From contig JACMZG010001908.1 of assembly GCA_018340805.1 (NCBI GenBank), positions 48,500,731 through 48,564,730 of the forward strand: a stretch of DNA of 64,000 nucleotides, written 5' to 3'. The DNA comes from Microvelia longipes. Its lineage: Eukaryota; Arthropoda; Insecta; Hemiptera; Veliidae. Positions 46,647-57,545 of this stretch are shown piece by piece; position 1 is the stretch's first letter, and every line of letters begins with the position of its first letter. A model generated the notes under the pieces. It was not told the DNA's origin. It saw only the letters and a program-made list of their open reading frames with translations, and searched no databases. Made by a program: the position numbers and the translations under genes.

Positions 46647-47014
46647 AGGAGGAAAGTTGAACTCGCTGGAAAATCTTGAAAATACGTAGACTCCAATATA
46701 AAGAACCTGAAAATTCGCTTAACAAAGAGAAAATGAAGCGGGGACTCAGCTATCTTGTATCCCTTGATAGACAAGGTCAATAAAAGGTCAGTCGTCTCCA
46801 TACTCTTAACAGAGGTCCTGGACAGTTGACGGCGATATCTTCCGGTATGCTTTTTTGTGTTTTAAACGTATTTTATTTTTATTATAATTGGATTTATATT
46901 TATTATTTTCATTAGGTTTAGGTTTTAACTTTTTACGTTTGTGATTAACTTTTTTATTTATTATTTTATTTATTGGATGTATGTTGTTTATAATATGTTT
47001 GTATTGCTATGGTT

Positions 47015-47054
47015 AGGCACTGATGATGGCGTAAGCTGAAAGCCGGTTCTGCCT
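47015..47054 (+). ncRNA. Hammerhead ribozyme candidate (F5 right arm)
   Basis: Stem I AGGCA/UGCCU (5 bp), CUGAUGA, unpaired U, stem II GGC-GUAA-GCU, GAAA, self-complementary AGCCGGUU, cleavage base C. It sits downstream of the retroelement coding end, where hammerheads of Penelope-like elements are found. Confidence 0.55.
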
Positions 47055-47119
47055 TAATAAATAAAAATCTTGTGGAAAAGACGGAGTTGATGACTTTTAT
47101 TATTTATATTATTCATGAT

Positions 47120-47460
47120 TTTTGTTTTTAAATAAAAATACCTTTTCCGTCACTAAAGATTGTCAGATTGAGCTGAAACCGGTCGCAATGGTTTTAGAAT
47201 GACTTCGACCATATAAAGACAACTTCAACTCTTACTTACATTTATGATTGTTTATAGAATTTAAAGAAAAATGTCAAATTTTTTTTTAAACAAATTGTTT
47301 ATTTGAGTAAAATCTTAAGGTTGAAAAAAATATATTCATGATTATTTAAAATAAAAATACCGTTTTCGTCTCTTACGATTGTCCGATTGAGCTGAAACTG
47401 GTCGCATTCGTTTTAGAATAACTTCGACCATATAAGACTACTTCGATGTTCTTCCTCTTT
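47120..47460 (+). repeat. ~210-bp direct repeat pair
   Basis: The block gattgagctgaaac(c/t)ggtcgca...agaa(t)...cttcgaccatat occurs at about 47165-47220 and 47375-47432, each preceded by ttattcatgatt...aaataaaaatacc. Confidence 0.75.
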
Positions 47461-47945
47461 TACGGGTCAGCTTAGCTCGGCGTGGTTCAGTGGAAGCCAT
47501 TTTTTGCCCTGTCTCTCTGGACAGTAGGCTTACCATGATGGAGCAAGAGGTAGAGGTCTCTCTTTTATACTATATCCCCACCCTCTAACACTACTGAACC
47601 CAACAGATATCGTACGAGTCTTTGACCTAGACTACATATAACAATATTATATATATATGTATACCATTTGCGCCATTTGTGATGGTTCGATTTAGCTGAA
47701 GTTGGTCTTAATCGATTCAGCTAGCCGTCTACCTAAACACAAAATACCTTGTTTTAAATCCATTTCAAGTTTCAAAACAAATTTTTTTTCATGACGTCAT
47801 AACTTTGGTTGATGACGTCATAATGTTTTTATAAACAATAGGCCTCGTAACCTCCTCAACATCTCGCGATTTGCAAAGTTTCGTTTCAATTTGAGAACGC
47901 CTTCGAGAGTTATCGTTTGCCATACGAAAGGGTAGAAACTCTTAC
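47461..47945. repeat. Diverged dispersed repeats
   Basis: Positions 47530-47600 match 1710-1755. Positions 47680-47940 contain two gatgacgtcata/catgacgtcata blocks, ttgcaaagtttcgtttcaat and ccatacgaaaggg, reminiscent of K leads and G interiors. Confidence 0.45.
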
Positions 47946-47947
47946 AT

Positions 47948-47955
47948 ATATATAT

Positions 47956-47997
<42 letters not shown>

Positions 47998-48010
47998 ATA
48001 TATTATATAT

Positions 48011-48068
<58 letters not shown>

Positions 48069-48098
48069 ATATATATATATATACATATATATATAAAC
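47948..48098. repeat. (TA)n microsatellite
   Basis: Interrupted TA run. Confidence 0.95.
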
Positions 48099-48233
48099 TT
48101 TTTTCGGACAATATTTTTGTTATCAGGAAGCCAATAGGAACCGATTCCACTCACTCCCACCCTCAACTTCCGTCATCCGAACAACCTCATAAGCGTCATT
48201 TTCATTATGAAAATTCGCTAAAACAGCAAAAAA

Positions 48234-48259
48234 GTCTCTACAAAACGTTTTGTAGAGAC
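48234..48259. repeat. Perfect 26-bp palindrome
   Basis: gtctctacaaaac followed at once by its exact complement gttttgtagagac, no spacer. Confidence 0.9.
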
Positions 48260-48459
48260 ATTTTACTGTCATTTGTTGCTAGTAAATAGATTGATTTTAT
48301 GTCAAAACCATAGCTTAAACATAACAAGGGCAGCTAGGCTCACGCGAAAATATGTTTGATGACGTTGATTTCAAGTTAAAGACGGTAGAGCAAAAGTAAC
48401 AATGTGAAAAATGATAACTATGAATTATTTTTAATTTGTTAAATCTAAATTAAAAATCA

Positions 48460-48880
48460 GATACGGGATACCCGATTTTGAATTTAACAGCAATTGTCTC
48501 TACGGTCAGCATTAGTCATTTGATAAAATTTGAATTAATGCTGATAATGAGATAGCTACACGCGTGCTAAATGCCAAATTGATCGCAATATTTTTTCGCG
48601 TTTTTATGATTTTCATAAAAATTTAACACAGTCATTATTTAAGGTTAATGGTGTCGTAAATAAATTATTATAGAATGATTTTTGTACAAAGTTCTAACTC
48701 TCTAGCATAAATATACTAGAAGCTACGATGATAACAGACACACACCCATAAACACACACGGATAACTTTGTGAAAACCAATTAGGATGAAAAACACCTGA
48801 AACGGATAATTTAGTGAGCTGAATTTTTTTGCAAACACAATACTTTTTTATATACTTACGGTATAAATGAGGAAAAGTAA
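48460..48880 (-). repeat. Family G, reverse, middle deleted
   Basis: The 3' terminus (tacgggatacccgattttg) is joined to the interior (gctgataatgagat, gtgctaaatgccaaat) and the 5' end (cggtataaatgaggaaaag). The 5S-like segment is missing. Confidence 0.7.
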
Positions 48881-48904
48881 TAAATTATTTGAAACAACAA
48901 CATT

Positions 48905-48965
48905 CTAGCCGCGAAGCGGTTACAGGGAGCCCGACGCCGGGTAGTGGCTACGGGCCCAAGCCTCG
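48905..48965. repeat. Diverged piece of the GC hairpin island
   Basis: ccgcgaagcggttacaggga and acgccgggtagtggctacgg are reversed, mutated versions of 45340-45480. Like that copy it sits at the 5' end of a reversed family G element. Confidence 0.6.
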
Positions 48966-49641
48966 TATTCATAGATTTAGAGTTACACACTAAATAAAGT
49001 TTTTATCTTTATGTTTGTTTTAAAGCAACTTATAACCATTTACATATATAAGTGTTATCTTTCATGAACTGTTTTAATATGTTTTTGATTAACATTTTAA
49101 AACTAATTTAATAATATTTTTATAACCAGGCCTCTAAGAATTATCTACTTTCTTATTTTTCCCCTAGACCTGAAAAAAGATTCAATTAAGTCCAGAAGAA
49201 GGATAAAAGGTTTAACACTTTACTTGATTCTAATAAAAGGCAAGAGGGTAGGGGGGAGTTGGAGCCTATGAATAGTTCACAAGATAGAATTCAATACTGA
49301 GAGGAATTAGCTCTAGTCCAATTTCGCTTTTCTCGCAAAATTAGCTTTTGAATAATAAATATTAGATCTCTCAGTTTACACTGCTCGAGTATTTTACTGA
49401 AATTGGTTCTACGATGCACATTACCAATTGCTTCTTTGAACGGTTTGAGCATTTAAGATTTAAAAATGATAAATTAAAAAATCGGAAACTTTTCTTTTAC
49501 ATATCGGATCCGGTACGCTAATCCACACTTCCGCACTTGCTTCGTTTGCCTCAGACTAACTAGTTTCAGTACAAAAATACTGAAATTAAGATGAATGATA
49601 GCACATTATGATAGTCTTATAAATAACTAAATGCATGACAA

Positions 49642-49643
<2 letters not shown>
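48966..49643. other. Unique sequence with a short G 3' fragment
   Basis: Positions 49488-49555 hold aacttttcttttacatatcg and cttgcttcgtttgcctcag, the reversed end of G. Confidence 0.45.
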
Positions 49644-49720
<77 letters not shown>

Positions 49721-49722
49721 AC
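49644..49722. repeat. (TA)n microsatellite
   Basis: TA run. Confidence 0.95.
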
Positions 49723-49984
49723 AAAAACAAAAGAAGGAGCAAGAAAGTAAGGAAAATAGTAACATTATGAGATGAAAAACGAATTAACGATGGATCTACA
49801 TATATAAACATATAACACAATAATACACATTTATACATATAATATAATTAATATAAAAATTAATAAATAAAGCTATCAAATAAAATAAAAATTAAAAAAA
49901 AGGAATATTAAAATAAATAAATAAATAATTGAATAAAAGTTATTACAATTATTATCTAATATTTATACCAGGGAGGGTTCTGGA

Positions 49985-50700
49985 ATTGGCCACCAGTTCA
50001 TATGCAGTTTTCATTAACTTTCTGTCTTGATCGGATGTGCCAGGTGAAAAGAGTTTTGAGTATTTGATCTGAGTAGCATGCGTCAAAACTAAGTTTGTGA
50101 GAGATAGCATGGGCGGTAACTGGTAGATGAATCTGGTTGTGGGTAACAGAACTACGGTGATTGATGATGCGGTAATTTAGGGGTGTGCAGGTTTCTCCTA
50201 TAAAGAAGACATCACATATATTGCACTCTAGCACATAAATTACTTTGGAAGAATTGCAATTAGCTGATCATTGGATGGAATATATATATTAAAGCTGGGG
50301 CTGATGAAATTGGTGGATGGGTTGGTTAGATTGCAAGTAAGGCAGCTGGGTCTGTTACATTTACTCATGCCTGAACTAAGGAAACTTAAAAAATCAAGGT
50401 TAGGTGTAATTTTTTGATCCGGATTAGTTCGGAGGTCTGCGGAATGAAATGGATGGGACTTAGGCAAAAGTTCTCAAGTCAGAGGAGAGCTGTTAAGAAT
50501 TGGTAATCCAGAACGTAAGACTCTTTTCAAATTTTGTAGGCCGGGATAATAAGTGGTTACTAAATTGACTGGGTTTCCTAAGGAGACTTGCTGGGGTAAT
50601 ATGGTTTGTTAATTTGCCTAGTAACAAGTGGTTCTTGATAACCTTGGGCAAGAAAAGCTTGGGAGAGACCAGAGGTAAAATTATAAAATTTTCTAGAGTC
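49985..50700 (-). pseudogene. C-terminal part of a GIY-YIG retroelement, frameshifted
   Basis: Reading the minus strand across frames, the order is: a post-RT helix (FLAQGYQEPLVTRQINK), a TYYPGLQNLKRVLRSGLPIL block, an FRRPPN motif, a Cys-containing stretch (KCNRPSCLTCNL), and a GIY-YIG-like domain with LECNICDVFFIGETCTPLNY, HRS and LPVTAHAISH. This is the layout of the C-terminus of retroelements carrying a terminal GIY-YIG nuclease. At least two frameshifts and one in-frame stop separate the blocks, so it is dead. The reverse transcriptase core is absent. It is a different family from F5 by sequence. Confidence 0.65.
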
Positions 50701-50759
50701 CATATTATTATTATCATGATTATAATATAAATTAAACTGCCTTATGCTATCTCCCTTAT

Positions 50760-51160
50760 TTTAATAACGATTGAAGTAATCCTTTTTCCCATCCTTTATC
50801 TCCAATACCTTGTTCCCGGGTGCGTAAAAATGCTAGGCGCTATTTTTTATAGTTATATTTTCGCGGTTCCGTTTTAAAGACAGGTGTGTGGTTTTATTGT
50901 CGTCTACCAGAGCTCACTAACTCCTAGACGAAAGTAGTACATACTACATTCATCCGCTAGAGATCACAACACGTCGGCGAACAATATACTTTAAGCCGTG
51001 TATGTTAATTCTACCGGCCAGTCACCTGGGAAACCTCCCGCTAATCAATCAAGCTGAAGAAGACAACTCGTCGAAAATTCCTAAACTCCTACAAACTTTC
51101 ATTTTTCACCTCCTGTAATTTATTATTATTATTTACGTACGCTAAGTACTTTCCTATACA
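50760..51160. other. Sequence beyond the retroelement tail, one ribozyme-like motif
   Basis: No open frame; less AT-rich than average between 50870 and 51110. It contains the motif at 51045-51090. Confidence 0.35.
51045..51090 (+). ncRNA. Possible hammerhead-like motif
   Basis: CUGAAGA, unpaired A, stem II GAC-AACUC-GUC, GAAA, then AAUU as a self-complementary stem III and C. Stem I pairs only 2 bp. It has the same architecture as F1-F5 with unrelated stems, so either another family member or chance. Confidence 0.25.
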
Positions 51161-51164
51161 TTAT

Positions 51165-51207
51165 TAATATTATATATATATATATATTATATATATATAT
51201 ATATAAT

Positions 51208-51254
<47 letters not shown>

Positions 51255-51285
51255 GGTGTGTGTGTGTGTGTGTGTATGTGTGTGC
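51165..51285. repeat. (TA)n-(TG)n microsatellite
   Basis: TA run ending in gtgtgtgtgtgtgtgtg. Confidence 0.95.
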
Positions 51286-51349
51286 ATTTCTACACCATTA
51301 TTCGTAAACACGCTATCGATTAAACGGATTAATATTTATAATTCAAACT

Positions 51350-51455
51350 CCATTTTTGGCTTAAGGTTTCGGTTTATGAATTTTAACTAAGCAGTTACTC
51401 AACTATCAAGTACTACTAATTGTTTCAGTATTTTCCGAAGGAAATTCACATAAAG
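51350..51455 (+). repeat. Family J fragment
   Basis: cttaaggtttcggtttatga, ctaagcagttactcaac and agtattttccgaaggaaatt align with the J arm (compare 39510-39610). Confidence 0.5.
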
Positions 51456-52495
51456 ATGCCGTTGTTTATTAAAACTAAACCTTTGAAATACCAACTTTCA
51501 AAATTTCAATTCATTTGGTATTATTCCAAATCTCATTTTCTCATTATTACTTCAAATATCCGCTTAGTGACAAAAATTCTTTATTCAATACTAATTATTA
51601 TTTTCAGAACTAAAAGTATTAATATACGTAGCCAATTAGCTATGATTTATTTTCACGTTCTGCTTCATTTCAAAACAATATATTTTGATTTTTAATAGCT
51701 CAAACAAAAATATTATTTATTTGATTGATGGCTGTTTACGAAAATTAAGACGCCTTAATCTTTTGGCAAACGCTCTATTTTCCATTTTTTCTGACGAAAT
51801 CAGTTGAAAACGTCACGGTTTCAAATTTTTCTAAAATTAATTTAGTATTGATTTTCTTTTTTATGAATTAATGAAGATTGATGGAAACTAATTTTTATTT
51901 AAGGCCGTGGAAATATTTAGAAAAGTTAAAATAGTACTGATGTTAAAGATGAGAGCTTTTATACTTTTCCTTTGAGATAAAAGAGACCAATTAAAGGTTT
52001 TTAGTGCCACGATCAACAGGTTGTTTGGCAGGTGTTTCAAACAATAACACTAACGATTGATAGTACTACTTTTTCAATAACCTTTCATGGTAAGAATTAC
52101 TTCTAGTTTGTTAATCGTTAACTTTAAAACACTTTCGATCGTAGGTTGGTGTAATTTTAGTTATATTGTTAGAAGCCGAATAAGACTGATAACAAGCAAC
52201 CAAATATGGAACTTAACTTCTGTATCCATCTCATTTCTAAAAAAAAAAAATAAAAAAAAACTGGGCTAACTACAGTTATGGCCAGATCTCGTTGGACTTA
52301 AAATCAATGTTTGAAAAAATACTGTTTTTAATTTTTTTTAATGTTAAAAAATTCAAGATGACTTTCATTTTAAAAAATTAAATTGGAATTTGCCCAAAAT
52401 ATATAATATGGAGAAAAGTATATAGATGAAGTAAGGTCGAAACAAAATTTCATAAAACCGATATCTAAGCTGAATTAGTGATTTGTTTTTTGTGC
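51456..52495. other. AT-rich sequence, no gene recognised
   Basis: A 91-codon frame (51420-51695) starts within the J fragment and has no motif. The rest is low complexity. Confidence 0.4.
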
Positions 52496-52499
52496 TGAT

Positions 52500-53100
52500 T
52501 TGACGCGGTCCAGAACGGAAATTAGATTTATAATCACCCTGACGTAACGAAGACTAGTGCTTTATCGCCTTACACGTGTTTGGATTTCGTCTGAGACAAT
52601 TCTGGATCTAGCTTGTCTTTGGTTTTCCATTGTCTTTAAGTCCAACCTTCGGACTGTGCACTCTGAAAGTGGAGACTCTGGCTTAGCGATGTCTCTTAAG
52701 TGATTAGGAATGCTGTGTTCAGTGCTGGAAGAAGCAAAACTTGCAGATCACTATCTGATAAAGCTTTTAGACCGCAGCTGTAGGAACAGGTTTACGCAAC
52801 CTAACTTCTAGGTTGCTAGGCGGCCTCTTGTCCCGTTGGGCTGTACCGGACTGGACTGGATAGAACAGTAAGTAAGCATAATGAGTATCTGGGGAGACTA
52901 AAAGATTAGTAGCTACTGGGCTAGATAAGACTAATGTGATCAGAATAGTAAGTAGGATTGGAGGAAGTTAAGAAGAAAAGCTTAGAACTGGTCACTGGTG
53001 CAGTCCCGCTAAGGGAAGGTAAGAAGTGCCGAGGTCTTCCTTACTCGCAGTGTAAGGGGTACCCCCTTACACTATGGGGGTTATCAGTAAAGTGTCATTC
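52500..53100. other. Less AT-rich, non-coding, structured island
   Basis: Base composition is visibly more GC-rich than the flanks over ~600 bp. No frame exceeds 60 codons, and several hairpins are present: agtccaaccttcggact, gcaacctaacttctaggttgc, and gtgtaaggggtacccccttacac at the right end. No match to a known RNA class or element is recognised. It could be an unrecognised transposon, a non-coding RNA gene or an exon of a non-coding transcript. Confidence 0.4.
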
Positions 53101-53925
53101 GGTAAAGTGAAATAATCTTTGAGTTGGCAACACTGTAATAATAGAATAATTAAACAATCTAAATATATTATCTCAATATAGACCTACTTAACGCGCAGTT
53201 CTCATATTATAAATACAACATTAAAGATTTAAAACATTTAATGTTGGCTCGACGAATAAATTCAAACACTTACTAACCTGACTATATTTAGGCTCATAAC
53301 TTTTACTCTAACAAAATAAATGGTTCGCAAAGCTTTTACTTGATAAGGAAGAGGGAAGCAACTCAGAAGCTGAACAGTGAGATCAGAGGTTCACTTTAAT
53401 TATAAATTAACCTTACCCTAATAATCGACCACAAGAAACAAAAATCAGGTACAGGGTACCTCGGTCCTTTTTCTCATAACTTCGGACTCGCTTAGCTCGA
53501 CCTTAGAATGTTATGACAATACAAAGCCTAAGGTTTTGTTACTTCGGTCACTTTGATACTTAGCTGCTCTCTTGATCTTATAGAATAAAGTGGTTGTCCA
53601 AAGTCTAGAGTGTAATGCCATCTGACTCGCTTCGCTCGTCCTCAGACTGTCATGATACCCGAAGGTGGTATTACTTCCACCTTATTACCATATTCTGCAC
53701 TCGACTGCAGAGTAAAGTGTTTATTCAAAGCATTAGTATAGTTTTTTATGAGAATATAAACTCTATATTTTATAAATATATCATATACTTATAATTTTTT
53801 TTAAGTAGAAATTATCTAAAAAGAATAAAAATCAATTTAGCAAGCTTTCAACTATATATTAAGTCTTTTTCAAGGAACATAATTATAAAATAATAACAAT
53901 AAATATGTGTGGGACAAGAAACCGT
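53101..53925. other. Unique sequence with reversed G 3' fragments
   Basis: 53440-53515 (caggtacagggtacctcgg, cttcggactcgcttagctcg) and 53630-53650 (gactcgcttcgctcgtcctc) are isolated G termini, similar to those at 36210 and 36600. Confidence 0.45.
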
Positions 53926-53934
53926 TAACGGTTT

Positions 53935-54625
53935 CTTGATGTTAGATTACGATGTTATATTACGATGTTACATTACGATATATCATTACAATGTTACATT
54001 ACGATGTTACACTAAGTGAAATGTTAAATAACAAAAATGTATTCAATTAAATGCTTGAACTTAAACGACATTAAATTTGATAATTTAAAGACTCAACAAC
54101 ATATCATAAGTTAATACATATTTCATGATTTTATACTATTTATATATTTATAATATATTATTATATTTAATTGATCAATTTAAATGATTTATTTATATTT
54201 ACCACAGTTATTTATTTTGTTTTGACAATAAACAGTAAAAGGAATATAAAATTATAAAGAGAATAAACAGATAAAAAAGTTAAGTAAACAAAATAATAAA
54301 CAAGAAAGCTGTGGAAATAAAAAATAAAATTTAAGACAAATCTAGTTTTTTTTAAGAAAGAAAACAACCATGTCATTTATATTATTTTATATAACTTTAT
54401 ATAAGTTAATTATTTAGTTTTAATATGGCTTTTTTTTCAACTATTTCATAAATAATTATTTTAAATCTTGAGGATAATAAGAATTTAAAGCGTTTTATTA
54501 AGATTAATGAGTTTTAAAAAAATTTTGCTTTCGGTAATAATCATTATGATATATCATTACGATGTTACATTACGATATATCATTACGATATTACATTACG
54601 ATGTTACACTAAGTGAAATGTTAGT
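53935..54625. repeat. Direct repeats (gatgttacattac)n bracketing ~530 bp
   Basis: Clusters at 53938-54025 and 54545-54625 both consist of cattacgatgttacattacg-type units and both end acactaagtgaaatgtta. The sequence between is AT-rich without an open frame. They could be ends of a small element or a duplicated minisatellite. Confidence 0.65.
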
Positions 54626-54649
54626 GTAAAATATAATTAAAACAAAAGT

Positions 54650-55435
54650 AAAAATGGGGCACGAGGTACCTCGGAACTTTTTCTCATCACATCGGATTCG
54701 CTACGCTCATCCTCCCTACATCCGACTCGCTTCACTGGTCCCCAGAATATAAAATTTGTCAAATGTTTGCTGCAACACCTCTTCAGGCTCGCTTCGCTCG
54801 TCTCAGATATCAAAGACATTTGTTTCATCCTCAGCGGTCGCCCATACAGCACTGACCACGCTCAATACTGCTTAACTTTTATGACCCAACAAAAACCATA
54901 GATATACTCGTGGTATTAAAATGGAACTTAGTGTACTTATTTATTATTAAAGGTTTATACGTGTATTAAATTACAACTCAGATTGTTTTCTAATGATTTT
55001 CAATTATTTAAAAAACCTACACAAGTCATTTGAAAAAAAAATGAACTTATGCTGATAATGAGATGAAACTTTGCTGTCTTATACATAGCTACATGCGTAT
55101 CAAATCTCAATCTGATCGCATTATTTCTCCGCTTTTTATGATTTTTCGAAATTTTTGCTGAGTCATTATATCGAGTTAATAATGTCATAAAAATTATTTT
55201 CCGAAGAGCACAACTACAGTGGTAGACTGGTTTTCGAACAAAGTTTAAACTCTCTAGCATAAATAAATTAGGAGCTACGATAATAACAGACACACACACA
55301 AAACTTTGTGAAAACCACTCAGGAGGGCTTAAAAACGCCTAAAACGGATGATTCCGGTTTCATCCCAGTTTCGGATTTTTTTTGCAAACACAATAATTTT
55401 CCTTTCTACCCACGGTATAAATGAGGAAAATTAAA
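54650..55435 (-). repeat. Family G, near full length, reverse
   Basis: Complete order of blocks in reverse, from ggggcacgaggtacctcgga to cacggtataaatgaggaaaa. It includes a well preserved 5S-like segment (54825-54877) and two mirror motifs. Confidence 0.85.
54825..54877 (-). ncRNA. 5S rRNA-like module in family G
   Basis: Minus strand: gttaagcagtattgagcgtg, then gtcagtgctgtatgggcgac and cgctg. It aligns with the box A, intermediate and box C positions of 5S rRNA genes. Confidence 0.5.
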
Positions 55436-55924
55436 ATAAATTAATTAATAAAACAAAATATGTTAATAATATAGGGAAAAATAATACACGGAAAAGATAA
55501 TACTACTAATAAAGTCAAATGTTAAGTTTTTTTTGAAGACATGAATTGATGTCTCAATATAGCACCTAGAAATGGGTATGAGAGTCAGTTAAGAAACGGG
55601 ATATGTATTAATAGATATATATCTTTATTATAAAAATATATATAGAGACTAAGATAAGAGTAGGAGTTGAAATGTCCAATTTGGAGGCGGTCCAGCTAAC
55701 TGCCCCCGACCTGGGAACAACAATCCGTTCTCCACATTAACTAGGTCCAGTCGATTTCTACGATATACCTAGTAAGTTATTATTGCCAAATTGCATGAAA
55801 CACCTCGTATGTGAAAGAGGCTATAAATTAAAAAGTTTTATCGACTTATGTTAATAAATTAAAAGAGATTGCAATGTCAATGTACAAAGTAATTCTTACC
55901 AATATAAATCTTAAACTGAAGGAT
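55436..55924. other. Unique sequence
   Basis: A short tatata run lies at 55615-55640; ggaggcggtccagctaactg near 55684 is not recognised. No gene is seen. Confidence 0.4.
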
Positions 55925-56712
55925 ATTTGTGCCTTTTCATTGCGGTTTCATTCCGAAACCAGGATGAAACCGGAATTATCAGTTTCAGGTGTTTTTAAGG
56001 CCTTCTGAGTGGTTTTCGAAAAGTTGTCTGTCTATATGTGTGTGTCTGTTACCATCGAAGTTCCAATGTATTTATGCTAGAGTAAAACTTTCTTCAAGAA
56101 TCAGTCTGCAGTTGTGCTATTCGGAAAACAATTCGTTATGGCGCCATTAACCCGCAATAATGATTCAGCGAAAATTTCGAAAAATTGTAAAACGCGGAAA
56201 AATGATGCGATCGGATGGCACGAATGTGACTATGTATAGTACTAACATAAGTGCTATGTTTCATTTCAATATCAGCATTAGTTCAATTTTTATTGAATGA
56301 GTTGAGTGCGTTTGTTTTTTTAAATTGTAAAAACCGGTAAATAGTCCAATTGAGTTTAAATTTGGTACAAGCGTATATTATTACCTAATACATAAGTACA
56401 CAAAGTTTCGTTTCAATACGACAAGTATATTCATCATTTTTGTTGGATCATAAAAATTAAGGAGCATTGAGCGTGATCATTGCTGTGTGAGTGATCGCTG
56501 AGAATGATACGGATGCATTTGGTATCTGAAGACGAGCAAAGCGAGTCCGATGTCATGTTGCAGTATAAATTTGGCGGACTGCATTTCAAAGGACGAGCGA
56601 CACGAGTCCGTAAGCAGGAAGGATGAGCGTAATGAATCCGATGTAATGAAGAAAAGTTCCGAGGCTGAAAAGTGAAGAAAAGTTGATGAAGAAAAGTACC
56701 CGACTTTTTTCA
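55925..56712 (+). repeat. Family G, near full length
   Basis: All blocks are in order, with a 5S-like segment at 56456-56512 and three mirror-type motifs. The last ~60 bp show a small internal duplication (gaagaaaagtt repeated) before the terminal T-run. Confidence 0.85.
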
Positions 56713-56812
56713 TTAAATTATACATGGCATAGTATTAGAAAATTTTTGAATAAATAAAAAAAGACGGCCAAAAAAAATATTAAGAAGAATCAAATAGTCA
56801 AAATTAATAATT

Positions 56813-56820
56813 CTATAGAG
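56813..56820. repeat. hAT target-site duplication, left
   Basis: ctatagag, identical to 57538-57545. Confidence 0.9.
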
Positions 56821-57537
56821 CAGGCCTGGGCAAACATTTCTAGCAAAGGGCCGCTTAGTCTTTTTACAGCCACTCGCGGGCCGCGTTCCCTAAATTTTAA
56901 AGTATGCTAAACCCGCAACAAATTGCAGTTACGCTGGTGTTTTACTCAAGTAAAATTTATTCTCAAAGAATAAGAATTGGGGAACTTCAGCACTAAACAG
57001 AGTATCTTTGTCAGATCTTTAAATATAATTGAAGACAAATTTCGTCTTCAGAATCAAATTTTTACACATAGAATACTAGGTAAAAATAATTTAAAAAAGT
57101 ATTCCGATGAAATATAAGCTCAAAGGGATTGTATTTTATCAATTCCTTTTCGGCAATTCACTGAAGGCAAAATAGCTTTTTTTTAACTTATTATTATGAA
57201 AATAAAAATTCGCTAAAATAATTAGAATTCGCCAAATCTGACAATGAGAATTGATATGAAAGGCGACCGCTCTTTATGCAATTGTTTCTCATCTAACTAG
57301 TTTTTGTTTCTCCAAACTTTAAAGTTAACTTTAACTTTAAAGATTGTTACTTAACAATCCATTATTTCCTTACCTTGATATCTAACTTTTCATAATAATT
57401 TTGAATTAGATAATTTATTTGCTTATTTACCTAATATTTTTGTTATTTTTAATTTATTTAATCTTTTTTCTTAACATTTTAATTTTGCCCGCGGGCCACA
57501 TAAAAATGCTCCGCGGGCCGCAGTTTGCCCAGGCCTG
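56821..57537. mobile_element. hAT-type MITE (717 bp)
   Basis: The terminal inverted repeat caggcctgggcaaac is exactly complemented at the right end, and a perfect 8-bp duplication ctatagag lies outside. GC-rich subterminal blocks (gggccgc, gcgggccgcg / gcgggccac, cgcgggccgc) contrast with an AT-rich interior. 8-bp duplications and CAG...CTG ends with a cctgggcaaa core are hallmarks of hAT elements. There is no transposase frame, so it is non-autonomous. The perfect duplication suggests a fairly recent insertion. Confidence 0.9.
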
Positions 57538-57545
57538 CTATAGAG

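Larger units (their letters stand above)
45793..47102. mobile_element. Palindromic Penelope-like element F5
   Basis: Two inverted copies (arms 45793-46375 and about 46520-47102) of the 3' part of a Penelope-like retroelement. Each arm has the C-terminal coding end, a ~350-bp untranslated region and a hammerhead-like motif near its outer end. The arms differ by small substitutions, so both have aged. Head-to-head truncated copies are a known insertion product of Penelope-like elements. Confidence 0.7.
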
